NCBI RefSeq assembly: GCF_028009165.1
Contig: NC_079246.1
Coordinates: forward strand, 2,852,001 to 2,916,000
Length of the DNA: 64,000 bases
Direction of reading: 5' to 3'
Source of the DNA: Akanthomyces muscarius
Taxonomy: Eukaryota > Ascomycota > Sordariomycetes > Hypocreales > Cordycipitaceae
In this document: positions 1-11,021 of the stretch, one piece after another
Layout of the letters: each line of letters starts with the position of its first letter
Numbering within the stretch: position 1 is the stretch's first letter
Notes under the pieces: model-generated
Databases searched by the model: none
What the model was told of the DNA's origin: nothing
The model's input: the letters and a program-made list of their open reading frames with translations, nothing else
Program-made: the position numbers and the translations under genes

Positions 1-303
1 CGATGGAATCACGTGCATCCACACTCCACGTTCCCCCTCGCTTATTAGTGCCACCTGTCCAGCGGTGCTGGTAAGGAGCAGCCAGATCACCACGAAGCTG
101 AAGGTGCCAATTTCAGAGCTTGCCCATACTACTGCTGGCGACTCTGGCGGCTTCAGCATTGGCATTGTTATTGAGATCTGCCTGCTCATGGCCAAGACTT
201 GCAATTGAAAATCAAGCGCCTGTTCATCACTACGACTGCGGACGAACTACGAACCCCTGATCTATTACGCCTACCATCTTCAGAAGCCTGGCAAGAAGCA
301 ATC
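1..303 (+). promoter_or_regulatory. sec26 upstream/leader region
   Basis: This holds the upstream region of the coatomer gene. The reading frame is open back to an ATG-like position near 199, but the family N-terminus begins at 304, so 199-303 is read as leader. No recognisable motif is claimed. Confidence 0.4.
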
Positions 304-3300
304 ATGTCCGGATTTCTGGAAAACGCGTATAGTCTCGTCCACCAGGACAATGCGGCAGACGTGCCCTCTGTCTCTGATCTGCGCATGCAGCTGGAAAAGG
401 GCACAGACGAGAGCAAGGTCGACACAATGAAGCGCATCCTGACAATCATGCTCAACGGCGACTCCATGCCGACACTCCTTATGCACATTATTCGATTCGT
501 CATGCCGTCCAAGTACAAGCCCCTCAAGAAGCTTCTGTACTTTTACTACGAAATTTGTCCCAAGCTAGACTCTTCCGGCAAGCTCAAGCAAGAAATGATT
601 CTTGTCTGGTACTACTCGACGCGCACCCCTCATCGCATGATCTTCACTGACTGAACTGTGTAGCAACGGTATTCGCAATGACTTGCAGCATGCCAACGAG
701 TACATTCGAGGCAACACTTTGCGATTCCTCTGCAAGCTGCGCGAGCCCGAACTTATCGAGCCCCTGCTCTCGTCTGCACGATCCTGCCTCGAGCACCGCC
801 ATGCATATGTTCGCAAAAACGCCGTCTTTGCCGTCTCGTCGATATACCTGCACTCGCCCTCCCTCATTCCCGATGCCGCAGACCTGATCTCTGCTTTCCT
901 CAGCGGCGAGACGGACGCTACCTGCAAGCGCAACGCATTTGCTGCACTATCCAGCATTGATCACGACGCTGCGCTTGTGTACCTCAGCTCCGTCTTTGAC
1001 GGTATTCCGAACGCTGACGATCTGCTGCAGCTTGTTGAGCTGGAGTTCATTCGCAAGGATGCTGTTCAGAACTCACAGAACAAGGTAGGTCGAACTAAAG
1101 TTATCCTTGGGTTCTACTGACTTGAGATAGGCGCGCTACCTCCGACTCATTTTCGACCTTCTCGAAGCAAACGCGTCTACTGTCGTCTACGAAGCGGCAT
1201 CGTCACTGACCGCACTTACAAACAACCCCGTCGCTGTCAAGGCTGCTGCCGGCAAATTTATCGAACTCAGTATCAAGGAGTCCGACAACAATGTCAAGCT
1301 CATCGTACTCGACCGCGTTGACCAGCTGCGCAAGAAGAATGAAGGGATTCTGGACGACCTTGTCATGGAGATTCTCCGAGTTCTCTCCAGTACCGATATT
1401 GATGTGCGCAAAAAGGCCCTAGAGATTGCCCTCGAGATGGTCTCCAGCAAGAACGTCGAGGAGGTCGTCCTGCTTCTCAAGAAGGAACTTTCCAAGACGG
1501 TCGACCAAGAGTACGAAAAGAACGCCGAGTACCGGTCGCTCCTCATCCACTCGATTCACCAGTGCGCCATCAAATTCTCCGAAGTGGCCGCCAGCGTTGT
1601 CGAGCTGCTCATGGACTTCATTAGCGACTTTAACAACGCGTCCGCTGTCGATGTCATCAACTTTGTGAAGGAGGTAGTCGAGAAGTTTCCCGCTTTGCGC
1701 ACCATTATTGTCGAGAGACTTGTCTCGACATTGAGCGAGGTCCGTGCCGGCAAGGTCTACAGAGGTATCCTGTGGATAATTGGCGAATATTCGCTGGAAG
1801 AAAAGGATATTCGCGATGCCTGGCGCCGTATCCGTGCTAGTCTTGGCGAGATCCCCATCCTAGCCTCTGAGCAGCGCCTGCTGGAGGAGCAGGATGGCGA
1901 CGAAAAGGAATCGCAGCAGCCAAATGGAGAATCGAAGGCTGCGGCACCCACCGGATCCCGCAAGGTCCTCGCCGACGGAACCTATGCTACCGAAACTGCT
2001 CTCACCAGCCAGTCCTCCGCCGCGGCGAAGCTAGAAGCAGTCAAGGCCGCCCAGAAGCCGCCTCTGCGCCAACTCATTCTGGATGGCGACTATTACTTGG
2101 CTACAGTGCTCTCTTCCACCCTGGTCAAGCTTGTCATGCGCCACTCGGAGACGTCCTCTGAGAAGTCCCGCACGAACGCCCTGCGTGCCGAGGCCATGCT
2201 CATTATGATTTCCATCCTTCGTGTGGGCCAGTCACAATTTGTCAAAGCACCCATTGACGAAGACTCTGTTGATCGTATCATGTCCTGCGTGAGATCGCTG
2301 GCCGAATTCTCCGAAAAGAAAGACCTGGAAGCCGTCTGGCTTGACGACACCAAGAAGGCGTTCAAGGCCATGGTCCAAGTTGAGGAGAAGAAGCGCGCCG
2401 CCAAGGAAGCGCATGAAAAGGCAAAGTCTGCCGTCCAAGTCGACGACGTTATTCAGATTCGCCAGCTGGCCAAGAAGAATGCCACTGATGGCCTTGATGA
2501 GATCGAGGTTGATCTGGAGCGTGCCACAGGTGGCGATGCCACAGCAGAGGATCTGTCGTCGAAACTCAGCCGTGTCGTCCAGCTCACTGGCTTTTCGGAT
2601 CCTGTCTACGCCGAAGCGTACGTCAAGGTGCACCAATTTGACATTGTCCTCGATGTTCTCCTGGTGAACCAGACCACCGAGACTCTGCAGAACCTCTCTG
2701 TTGAGTTTGCCACTCTGGGTGACCTCAAGGTTGTTGAGCGACCAACCACGCAGAATCTGGGACCCCATGATTTCCACAACGTCCAATGTACCATCAAGGT
2801 ATCGTCTACGGACACTGGTGTCATCTTCGGCAACGTCGTCTACGACGGCGCCCACTCCACAGATACCAATGTGGTCATCTTGAATGACCTGCACGTCGAC
2901 ATCATGGACTACATTCAACCCGCCACCTGCACAGAGACGCAGTTCCGCACAATGTGGACAGAGTTTGAGTGGGAGAACAAGGTCAACATCAACTCCAAGG
3001 CAAAAACGCTGCGCGAATTCCTGGATCAGCTGATGGCTTGCACCAACATGAACTGCCTCACACCCGAGGCAAGCTTGAAGGGTGACTGCCAGTTTTTGAG
3101 TGCGAATTTATATGCTCGCAGTGTATTTGGTAAGATTATGACCCGTTATTATCGCTACAATACCCGTACTAACCTACCCGCAGGAGAGGATGCGTTGGCC
3201 AACTTGAGCATCGAAAAGGAGGGAGATGATGGCCCCATCACTGGATTCGTGCGTATAAGAAGCAGGTCGCAGGGCCTGGCGCTCAGCCTGGGCTCCCTGA

Positions 3301-3329
3301 AGGGTCTAAACAAAATTGGCTCGTCTTAG
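304..3329 (+). CDS. sec26: Coatomer subunit beta (COPI)
   Basis: This is the beta subunit of the COPI coat, which drives retrograde Golgi-to-ER and intra-Golgi vesicle transport in the cytosol. Four exons are inferred: 304-608, 664-1084, 1131-3129 and 3184-3329, giving 956 aa, the usual length for the family. The start MSGFLENAYSLV matches the family N-terminus and is preferred over the in-frame upstream codon near 199. The N-terminal two thirds is an adaptin-like alpha-solenoid (for example YIRGNTLRFLCKLREPEL in exon 2). A charged linker around residues 480-520 is followed by the gamma-adaptin-like sandwich and platform appendage at the C-terminus. Intron 1 (609-663) interrupts the VCNGIR motif and intron 3 splits a Gly codon. 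It converges with the next gene. Identification is secure; only exact splice sites are inferred. Confidence 0.95.
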
Positions 3330-3738
3330 ATGTTGAAATTAAATAAAATAAGCGCTGATTTAGACTTGGGAATTCTGGGATGGGTAACTCCGGCATCGCA
3401 TACGGATTACGAGGCAGAGAGGCGAATGAATGATAATAAAAACCTGTTTTTGTTCATGAAAAGCTATAGTCCAGAATGACTCGGAGTCATTTTGCAGACT
3501 ATGGTAGAGGTAAATAAACATGCTAACGAGATAATTCATCATACATCATATATCCAAAATGTAACCCGTCCCAATGATTCCGAACCTCGTTGCGGTGAAC
3601 CTGGTGATGAGTAACGATAACAAACTGAATATGTGCTAGGGTATATGCAAAAACAAAAGTCAGACATCAGACAGCAAGCGTCAAGCTCTGTCGCGTTGTA
3701 AGCGGGCAGGTAAGTCGAGAAAAGAGATAAGAGCAATA
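3330..3738. other. Convergent intergenic spacer
   Basis: This 409-bp AT-rich spacer between the 3' ends of sec26 and the UBTD-like gene should contain both 3' UTRs. No gene is seen. Confidence 0.6.
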
Positions 3739-4718
3739 TCAACGATCAAAGACAAGGGCATTCACAATATGGCCATCTTGCCAACCTTGCGACTCGAGGG
3801 TTGCATTCTCTTTGAGCATCTTGCCCATGTAGGCGAGTCGTATCTTTTTCGATGACGAAAGCTGAATGGCTTTAGCGTTATTCTGTTATGGAAAGGCGAA
3901 TCAGACGTACCTCGGCTTCGGTGGTCATCTTTTTGATGACGCTTCTCACTATGTCCGTCTTCGGTATAGAGATGGTGATGTCGTTGCCAGTTTCGCTGAG
4001 ACGGGCGCGGACTTGAATCTGCTTGCTCTCATCGACGACGTCCTTGCCCTTTTCCTCTTTGCTCATCTCTCCATCCTCGCCACCACCCTGCGTCTCGTCG
4101 TCACCGCTGCCCGAGCCATCTTTACTGTGTACATGCTCGACAATGTTCTGCGGATCCGAGACGACCCATTCGGGCAGCGCGTAATAGTTGCCAAAAGAGT
4201 CGTACGCTCCGTTCACCATGTTTCCCGTCGGCAGCGAAATCTCCGCTGCCGTGAGCATGGTTTGCGCTGTCTGCAGCGCCGTTTGACCATCATCATTTGT
4301 TTCCTGCGTCGGGGGCTCCCATAGGACCTGTAGCGCGTTGTGCAGCGTTTGCCAGATCTCGGGCAGCGCAGTGACTCGCGTATCAAAGTATTCTGCTCTT
4401 TCTGTATCTAACTCGTTCCTCGCCCATTGACGGTCGACGGAGGCCCATACATGGCGCCGTAAGGGCTTATTGATATGCTCGTCGAGGGGTCCTCGATCGT
4501 GGCGGCGTCGGCGGCGAGGAGAAGCTTGGTTTGCAGCGCTGGGTGCTGTGGCGCTCTCGCCGAGACTCAGCGGCGGAGGATTTATGTGTCGCGCGGATGC
4601 ATTTGGGATCCCGCCAGGATAAGGGGAGTTCGGGCCAGCCGATCGGGAGAGGCAGCAACCCTGACGTCGGGTTAGTTGGTGTCAAATGCAGTGATGCGAC
4701 CGGTCCGCCGCGTACCAT
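3739..4718 (-). CDS. Ubiquitin domain-containing protein (UBTD1/2-like)
   Basis: This encodes a fungal relative of UBTD1/UBTD2, proteins proposed to scaffold ubiquitin E2/E3 machinery. Three exons are inferred on the minus strand: 4716-4718 (the ATG alone), 3911-4660 and 3739-3861, giving 291 aa. The protein then begins MGCCLSRS, a classic N-myristoylation and palmitoylation start, followed by a Pro/Ser-rich stretch and five consecutive arginines. The conserved UBD domain follows (PLDEHINKPLRRHVW, then ALPEIWQTLHNALQVLWEPP). An acidic Gly-rich linker leads to a C-terminal ubiquitin-like fold ending in KIRLAYMGKMLKENATL and ALVFDR. Intron 1 (4661-4715) has donor GTACGC directly after the ATG and a CTAAC branch site. 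Intron 2 (3862-3910) lies inside the ubiquitin-like domain. Membrane tethering is inferred from the first residues. Confidence 0.85.
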
Positions 4719-5729
4719 GTTGCGAGGCTTTGTCGCTAGCTTGTGCGACGCACGCTGTGAGTATGAAGGTAGATTAATGATAAAAAAATGTGACTATGGT
4801 CAGAGCCATGTCAACCTGGTTATTGAGTGCCCTTGTCCTGGCTAGTTGCTGGTAGCCAAGGGGGCGAAGGAGATGAAAGTAAAAATAGAAAGACGTAGAG
4901 TTCTGACTGAAACGAAAAGTAGCTATTGCACAAGGCCGGGGTGGTTAGCTGGCAAGCTGGGCGGCCTTGGAAGTTTGAACCACGACAGCGGGGCAGTTTA
5001 ATACCGTATGGATAGATTTCAAGCGGGTCGCGAATTATACGGTCGGCGACAGTGGTGAGAGCGCTCACCAACAGATTTATTAGAGTCTAGAAAATGGGTG
5101 GGTTGCTGAGGAAGAGGTTCTAGATCCGGAAACGTAATGAGGACCGCCCAGACAAATGACAGCCACTGTGGCCTGTAGTATTGGCAAAAAGAAAGGAAAA
5201 GACTGCACAAAGGCGGCACGAAAATAGATGGCACAGCTAGTTACCTAGCTCAAGACACAACTAGGTAGGGGTGCTGACTATTTTAGGTGGGCGAACCACA
5301 GACAAAGGTGGCCGCCACATGTGCATGCCGTGGTGGGATTCTGAAGCCAGAGGTTAGCGATCGAAGGGTTTTGTATTCTTGCGTCAGCATTGGAGAGCGC
5401 ACGAAATCCACGTTGAAAAGCAGTAGAAAAGCAGAATAAAAGAAGCTGGATTGAAGAAGTGCACAAGCAGAAGGCGTATTTAGTCAGCCGCCCATGCAGT
5501 CTCAGATCATCTCGTTGTGCCTGAGAGTCGCCTTTTCCTCTTGTATAAAAGTTGCTGGAGGCTCCAGACTGCGACCACTGGTGGGTACTCAGCTTCACAC
5601 ACCACACACAGCAGGATCTTCACACAGCGCAAGCTGCCAACCCATCAGCCCCCCGACTGCAGCGTAGACTCAAGCCGTGGATATTCTGCCCCTGGTGTAA
5701 AGACATATCTTCTTCTAGACATACTCAAA
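4719..5729. other. Divergent intergenic region
   Basis: This 1-kb region lies between the divergently transcribed UBTD-like gene and dim-5. Short open frames here have no family-like features. Two TACCTAG-type half-palindromes lie near 5241-5270. It presumably holds both promoters. Confidence 0.5.
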
Positions 5730-6851
5730 ATGGAGCAGGCTACCAGAGAGCACTTTTACAACCACGGCAAAGTGAGTATCACCAGACTAAACAAACGCGG
5801 TCAAGAATGCCAATTCCAGACCAGGTTAATGCTATAATCATTACAAGCAGCTGACAAATATCTACAGAAACCAGCTAGCCCAAGCGAAAACTGTCATTGG
5901 TGTCAGCTGCGCTCGCTGCCAATTCAAGAAACCATCCCCATCACCATTGTCAACGATGTAGACAGCCAAGTCCTCCCCAAAGACTTCCGGTTCATCAGCA
6001 GCATGGTTCTGGGTAAAGGAGTCGAGGCCGCAGAGGATAGTTTCCGCAGTGGCTGCTCCTGCGCCGAAGATGGCAGTTGCCAATACACAGGCTGTCTCTG
6101 CCTCGCCGACCTGGAGGACGAAGACATGGACATGAATGGCGGCGCCCAAAAAGCATACGCATATCATACACACGGTGCAAAGTCGGGACTATTGCGATCT
6201 CGGTTGCAAAACTCGACTGTACCCTTGTACGAATGCCACAAAGGCTGCGCTTGCTCCAGCAACTGTCCAAACAGGGTCGTCGAGCGTGGCCGCACCGTGC
6301 CTCTACAAATCTTCAAAACAGAAAATCGCGGATGGGGTACGTACCACTACCTAGAATTGAATTAAATGCCAACCAGATTTCTAGGAGTTCGCTCGCAAGC
6401 ACCGATAAAAAAAGGCCAGTTCGTGGATCGCTATCTTGGCGAAATCATCACTGCACGGGAGGCCGACCGTCGCCGCGCAAACTCGGCGGTCTCCCAGCAG
6501 AAAGACGTCTATCTTTTTGCTCTCGACAAATTTACCGACCCAGAATCTCTGGATCCACGATTGAATGGCCCTCCGCTAGAAGTTGACGGCGAGTTCATGT
6601 CGGGGCCGACCCGTTTCATCAACCACTCTTGTGATCCCAACCTTCGTATTTTTGCCCGCGTCGGCGACCACGCAGACAAACACATTCATGACCTTGCATT
6701 GTTTGCCATCAGGGATATTCAACGTGGAGAGGAGCTCACCTTTGACTATGTTGATGGCGTCATCGAAGAGCAAGATGAGTTGGACGGCAACGTGGAGGGC
6801 ATGACACAATGCCTCTGTGGAACTGCAAACTGCAGGAAGTTTCTTTGGTAA
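5730..6851 (+). CDS. dim-5: Histone H3 lysine-9 methyltransferase (DIM-5/KMT1)
   Basis: This nuclear enzyme trimethylates histone H3 Lys9. In Neurospora it acts upstream of HP1 and DNA methylation. Three exons (5730-5771, 5868-6336, 6385-6851) give 325 aa, close to the 318 aa of Neurospora DIM-5. The pre-SET zinc cluster is visible at residues 77-92 (CSCAEDGSCQYTGCLC) and 137-147. The SET domain runs from about 167 to 300 with GWG, YLGEII, the catalytic NHSCDPN (250-256) and LTFDYV (288-293). The post-SET cysteines C313, C315 and C320 (CLCGTANC) are intact, so the enzyme looks functional. Intron 2 (6337-6384) splits the GWG glycine codon. The closest alternative, a SUV39/Clr4 enzyme with a chromodomain, is excluded because no chromodomain is present. 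Confidence 0.95.
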
Positions 6852-7056
6852 AGTATTTACCAAAGAAATGGTTTTGAAACAGATCGGTCATCAAAGAAAT
6901 GTGACACGCAAAGAGACCATTGTCATGCCGCTATGGGCACCTTGGTTTCATAAAGCTCTTTGTGCAGGAAATTATGGCCTTTACCTATAAACGGCGATAA
7001 ATCCCTGGACGGCCAAAAAGATTTATACCTGAACCCTACAGACAACAGAAGGAGCA

Positions 7057-7869
7057 ATGAGCGGCTTTCGATGGCCCCGACAGAAGCGACAAGCAGACGC
7101 ACAAGCTGAACAGCTCAAAACATGGTTCATCAGCAACAGCCGCTGGGCAACTGTCCTCGAAGACGACGAATTCACTGGGAATAGGATTTTGATTTCTGAT
7201 ATCTACAGAGACTATATCACCGCTGCAACAGAGTCGATCATAGCCTGTGGCGCACCTCCTGCTCCTGGAATGCACCACGCTGTTCAGACATTTTTCGAGT
7301 CGCCCGTGGTACGGGCGGCATTTGGCGAGTTTAAAGCACAATGCAATTGTCAAGAAAATACTCCAGTCGTCGAGAGTGAACTGATTCAGGCATTGGCATC
7401 TTTAGCAGCAAGTTTTGGCCGTCTTCGCCTGGATCCCATGAATACTCGTGTGTCATGGCAAGAAGCAAGGTTGGACATTGGTGACGACAAACTGACGCAA
7501 ATGGTGATGGAGTATCTTGTACGCATCGAGATTTGGAGACTGAGAGGAATTGCAAATGGAAGACCCTGGACCTTTGGAACGCAGCGCGCCCGATACCAGT
7601 TCCTAGCGTCCACTCTTGTGCAGTTTTGGTACATGGACAAAGAAACTTGCTTTCGTTTCCGCGAAGCACGAACCTCCAGCCGGGATTGGAGCATCCTCTG
7701 GGAGAGCTGGGCTGATAGATGTGTCAAGTCGGATGCTGCCCTGTCCATAGCTAAAGTAGAGGCGGCACGAGCTGGCAGTCCGCGATTGCCATCCACTGAT
7801 GGCGAAGCAGATGAAGACGTCTGTTTTGGAGTTGGATGGCGGCCAAAGGGTTGGCTGGAAAAGGCCTGA
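7057..7869 (+). CDS. Hypothetical protein, 270 aa
   Basis: This single-exon frame starts 205 bp downstream of dim-5 on the same strand, after the purine-rich context GGAGCAATGA. I do not recognise the family. The protein is soluble, mostly helical in appearance and rich in Trp and Arg (for example WQEARLDIGDD, YQFLASTLVQFWYMDKE). It has no signal peptide and no membrane segment. Its C-terminal 40 residues are Gly/Asp-rich and end GWRPKGWLEKA. A 217-aa frame on the opposite strand (7386-8039) is read as a shadow because it is rich in Arg, Ser and Cys and lacks a conserved look. The gene call rests on length, start context and composition only. Confidence 0.6.
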   Translation: MSGFRWPRQKRQADAQAEQLKTWFISNSRWATVLEDDEFTGNRILISDIYRDYITAATESIIACGAPPAPGMHHAVQTFFESPVVRAAFGEFKAQCNCQENTPVVESELIQALASLAASFGRLRLDPMNTRVSWQEARLDIGDDKLTQMVMEYLVRIEIWRLRGIANGRPWTFGTQRARYQFLASTLVQFWYMDKETCFRFREARTSSRDWSILWESWADRCVKSDAALSIAKVEAARAGSPRLPSTDGEADEDVCFGVGWRPKGWLEKA

Positions 7870-8747
7870 ACCCGCATGTGAATTTTTTTAATAGCAAGAC
7901 AAGAATACATAATGACCTTACGTGCAAAGCGTATAGAGACGAAACTCGTGACACTCACATACCGATTACTTGACGACATTCCCTGTTGTACGCTTGCTCG
8001 TAATATGTGCCTAGTCCCGTGTTGCTGGATAAATCTCATTCCACTCTAGACATGGAGAAGAAACGCCCAATAATTCACCTGCAACTGCCGGAAGCTAACC
8101 TGTTTATCCCCTGCCACGGCGCCCGTGAGGTTCCGACGCGCCCTGCCTTTTTACGCCGGGTCCAACCGAGGTGCGCAGAAAGTCACCCCACAATGCCGCA
8201 CAATGCTGCCGACTTGCTTTCACATGGACATGGGGACTCCGCACGCTAGCTGGGCAAGCGCTGGGGGTAGCCCGACTTATATGCTCATCATTACATAGTC
8301 GTATGAGACACCGCAAGCCGGGCCACCCATGAAGAGGGGGGCGGGCTGGGAGGTGGGAGCGTAACTTAACGTTAGCAGTTCGTTTTAGACAGCTGCCATT
8401 GAGCGGGCCGTAGACGGCGCGCGCAGGGATTTAATTAACCATTGCTCCCATGCATCGTTCTTCCCTTCCTTACCTCGATGCATCCCAGAGTACCTTGAAC
8501 TAGAATTTGCTGCCGTCTCCTTACTACACGCAGCACTCTGACAGCCCCGTCTCGTGCAATACCCCGGATTTGATGAGCCGAGGTGCAGATCTACCTGCTG
8601 TTCTGCCACATCCGCCTGGCGCAGCGGCCATTCGAATAAAGGTGCCGACCGTACCGAGCAAGACTTCTCGTCTCATCTCCTGGGCAAGAAGCCATACACC
8701 AACACACAAGTGCTGAACCACCCTGCGCGACTTGCTCCACGCTGCCA
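7870..8747. other. Intergenic region
   Basis: This 878-bp spacer separates two plus-strand genes. It carries several overlapping short frames on both strands and none looks like protein. No RNA gene or repeat is recognised. Confidence 0.5.
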
Positions 8748-9202
8748 ATGTCTGCTGTTCCTCGTCGATTTTCCACATCCGCGAGGGTTCACCCCAACGT
8801 TCTGCCGCACCTGCGCACCACGTCTCGGCGCTCTCCGATGAGATGGTAAGTATATACTCGGGAAAGAGTGACCGCCCCGTTGGCAAACGCCATCTGCACG
8901 CCAGCCGATTGGATGCAGGCATGCGCGTGACCAGACGCCAGCCAAAACGTCGGAGAAATAGCAACTGACTGTTCACGCCGCGCAGGGCTCCGACCATCGT
9001 CGGCCTCTCTATTGTAGGCTACGGCGCGAAAGTATACCTTGATAGTGTTCGCGAGAAGCGTGAGCGCATGCTCGAAGCCCGATACCAGGAAGATCGCGAG
9101 AGACAACGACGCAACGACATGCTCCTAGATGTATACGGTGATCGCGAGAGCCTCGAGGGCCTAGAAAAGGCCATTGAATTCTACGAAAACGGAAAGAAGT
9201 AG
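8748..9202 (+). CDS. Small mitochondrial-type membrane protein, 104 aa
   Basis: Two exons are inferred, 8748-8845 and 8986-9202, with a 140-bp intron (GTAAGT donor, CGCAG acceptor) that splits a Trp codon. The protein starts MSAVPRRFSTSARVHP, an Arg/Ser-rich, acid-free presequence typical of mitochondrial import. One hydrophobic segment follows (APTIVGLSIVGYGAKVYL, about residues 34-51). The C-terminal half is a highly charged helix (REKRERMLEARYQEDRERQRR) ending FYENGKK. The layout resembles small inner-membrane assembly factors, but I do not recognise the family. The gene is easily missed because neither exon forms a long frame with an ATG. The function is unknown; mitochondrial location is an inference. 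Confidence 0.65.
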
Positions 9203-9835
9203 TTTTGCACTATGAACGGATATATTGGATTTGATCCTGTGATATGTTTTTTTTGGCGTCGTGGCGTTTTGACGATTCAATTTGAGTCGAGAGGACTGGA
9301 GGGATACAATGCATAAATGGGCGTTACACTTGCTTTTCTTTGGTAGCTGCTTGGGTGGGAAGGGGATGGCAAAGAAGGTGGCCAGTATCTATTAGCTCTA
9401 TGGACATGAAGAAAATAGCATGTCAAGAACAAGAGGAACGAAAGCAGACGCAAACAAGAGAACAATAAGGGTAGAAAAGCAAAAGAATATCAAACATCAG
9501 AAGACGAAGCAAAACGTCATTCACTAACTAGCTTTGATTATGATCAGGTAGCGAATACCTAAGTCTCTCGACCTGTAACTCGTTTACTGGATGCGGCGTT
9601 TGGCATCGGCATTCCGCCGCTGTATGTCAAACGGCAGAACTTCAGGCACCTAATTCAATTGTATTGTCGCCAAACGTCAGTGCATCCACAGAAGTCGCTC
9701 AATAATTAACAACGGCAGGCAGCTTCGTGCCTTGACCCAGCCAGGGGCAGCTGCCGGCTGCCAGCTGCCAGCCGCAACTTCACCCGTTGCCATTATCGCC
9801 GCGCAGGTCTTTGCTTCTGCACCGAACCAAACGCA
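9203..9835. other. Intergenic region
   Basis: This spacer holds the 3' UTR of the small mitochondrial-type gene and the promoter of the BTB gene. There is an AT-rich stretch around 9400-9500 and no recognisable gene. Confidence 0.5.
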
Positions 9836-10665
9836 ATGCCTCCACCGAAGAAAAAGACGAAAACCTCGCATCAGAACGATAAGGCACCATCTGTGCTTCT
9901 ATCCGACTTTCGCACAGCGTGGCCCCTTCAGTACGTTCGCCGGCGCTGCTCTCGGGCCCCCAGGTTGTTTACACTCTGACCCACGAGCACAGGACTGGTG
10001 AAGAGACAATTTTAGTCAAGGTCAAGGACGAGGAATTTAACGTCCACAAGGCAGTACTTATTCAACACTCGCACTACTTTAAGGCATCGACAAAACCGTG
10101 TTATGACGAATCTGGAGGCGAAATCGCGTTTGATAACATCGACCCTAAGTATTTTGCCCTGTTCCTCGGAGTGGCATATAGTTATTCATCCATTGTCCCT
10201 CATGGGACGCCGATTCCTGCAGCGAATCCAGAAGCGCAGTCACAAAGAACGCCGATGCGTGATTACGTCGAAGTCTACAAGTTGTGCGATCGCTTCGTCT
10301 GCCCAATTATTGCCCCTTACATCCTACAATGCATTCTTGCATTGATTGGCGACCGTCATAGGGCATTATATCGCTCAGCACTCGATAAGGTGCAGCAGTT
10401 GTGGTGCACAGACGACTTTGCCGATGCTTTCGAGGCTCTCGAGCAAAATCATGGGGAACAAAAGAAGCTTGGCGAGTTGATGATTGAGTATTTCTGCGAA
10501 GGCGTGAATTTCAGATCATGGGAAGTGTCAGAGGCAGAAATGGAAAGCAGACCTGCCTTTGTGTTGCGAGTTTCGCAGTATTTTGCCTCGAAGCTTGCAC
10601 TCCTATTAGAGCAGCGGACCAAGCTGAAGCGGAAGGAGCTCAAGATACCTACGGTCGAAGATTGA
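9836..10665 (+). CDS. BTB/POZ domain protein
   Basis: Two exons are inferred, 9836-9930 and 9993-10665, giving 255 aa. The 62-bp intron has donor GTACGT, branch CTGAC and acceptor CACAG, and its removal joins PPPKKKTKTSHQ and the LLSDFRTAWPLQ segment directly to TGEETILVKVKD. A frame beginning at 9919 would use a non-ATG codon inside exon 1 and read through the intron, so it is rejected. The BTB core is visible at about residues 38-150 (EFNVHKAVLIQHSHYF, then DYVEVYKLCDRFVCP). The C-terminus is helical and ends in a basic stretch (TKLKRKELK). BTB proteins dimerise, and many serve as adaptors for Cullin-3 ligases. No MATH, Kelch or zinc-finger partner domain is present, so the specific role is open. 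The basic start could be a nuclear localisation signal. Confidence 0.85.
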
Positions 10666-11021
10666 AAGGAACCGGCAGCTTGCGCGAACTTGCTTTGGGT
10701 GCGTTTTGGGTTTGGGGATGTCATTGGTGACTACGAGTCCTACACTAGCTTTGAAATTTTTGCGTGGGCATGGATATTACGCTGATGCCGCGACCTATCA
10801 GACAGAGAAATATTCCGGGATAGCTTTATGGTATTATGAATGAGACAATGCTACGCAGAGTTTCGAGCATATGAGCAACACGGATAGAAACGCTGTTCTC
10901 CGAGGCTTCATAGCCCCAGTGTTGTTAAAATGATGCAACAGAAACAGTATATACAGAATTCCACAACAGTGTTTCCAATACCGATTACACTTGATAATAT
11001 CGCGTGCTCCTTGCAAAAGTG
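10666..11021. other. Convergent intergenic spacer
   Basis: This is the 3' side of two converging genes. AT-rich sequence only, with nothing else seen. Confidence 0.55.

Noticed and set aside
2232..2918. 228-codon minus-strand frame
   Set aside because: It is antisense to sec26.
7386..8039. 217-codon minus-strand frame
   Set aside because: It lies antisense to the better-composed 7057-7869 frame and is rich in Arg, Ser and Cys.
9919..10665. Longer unspliced BTB frame starting at 9919
   Set aside because: Its first codon is not ATG and it translates an intron with clear donor, branch and acceptor signals.
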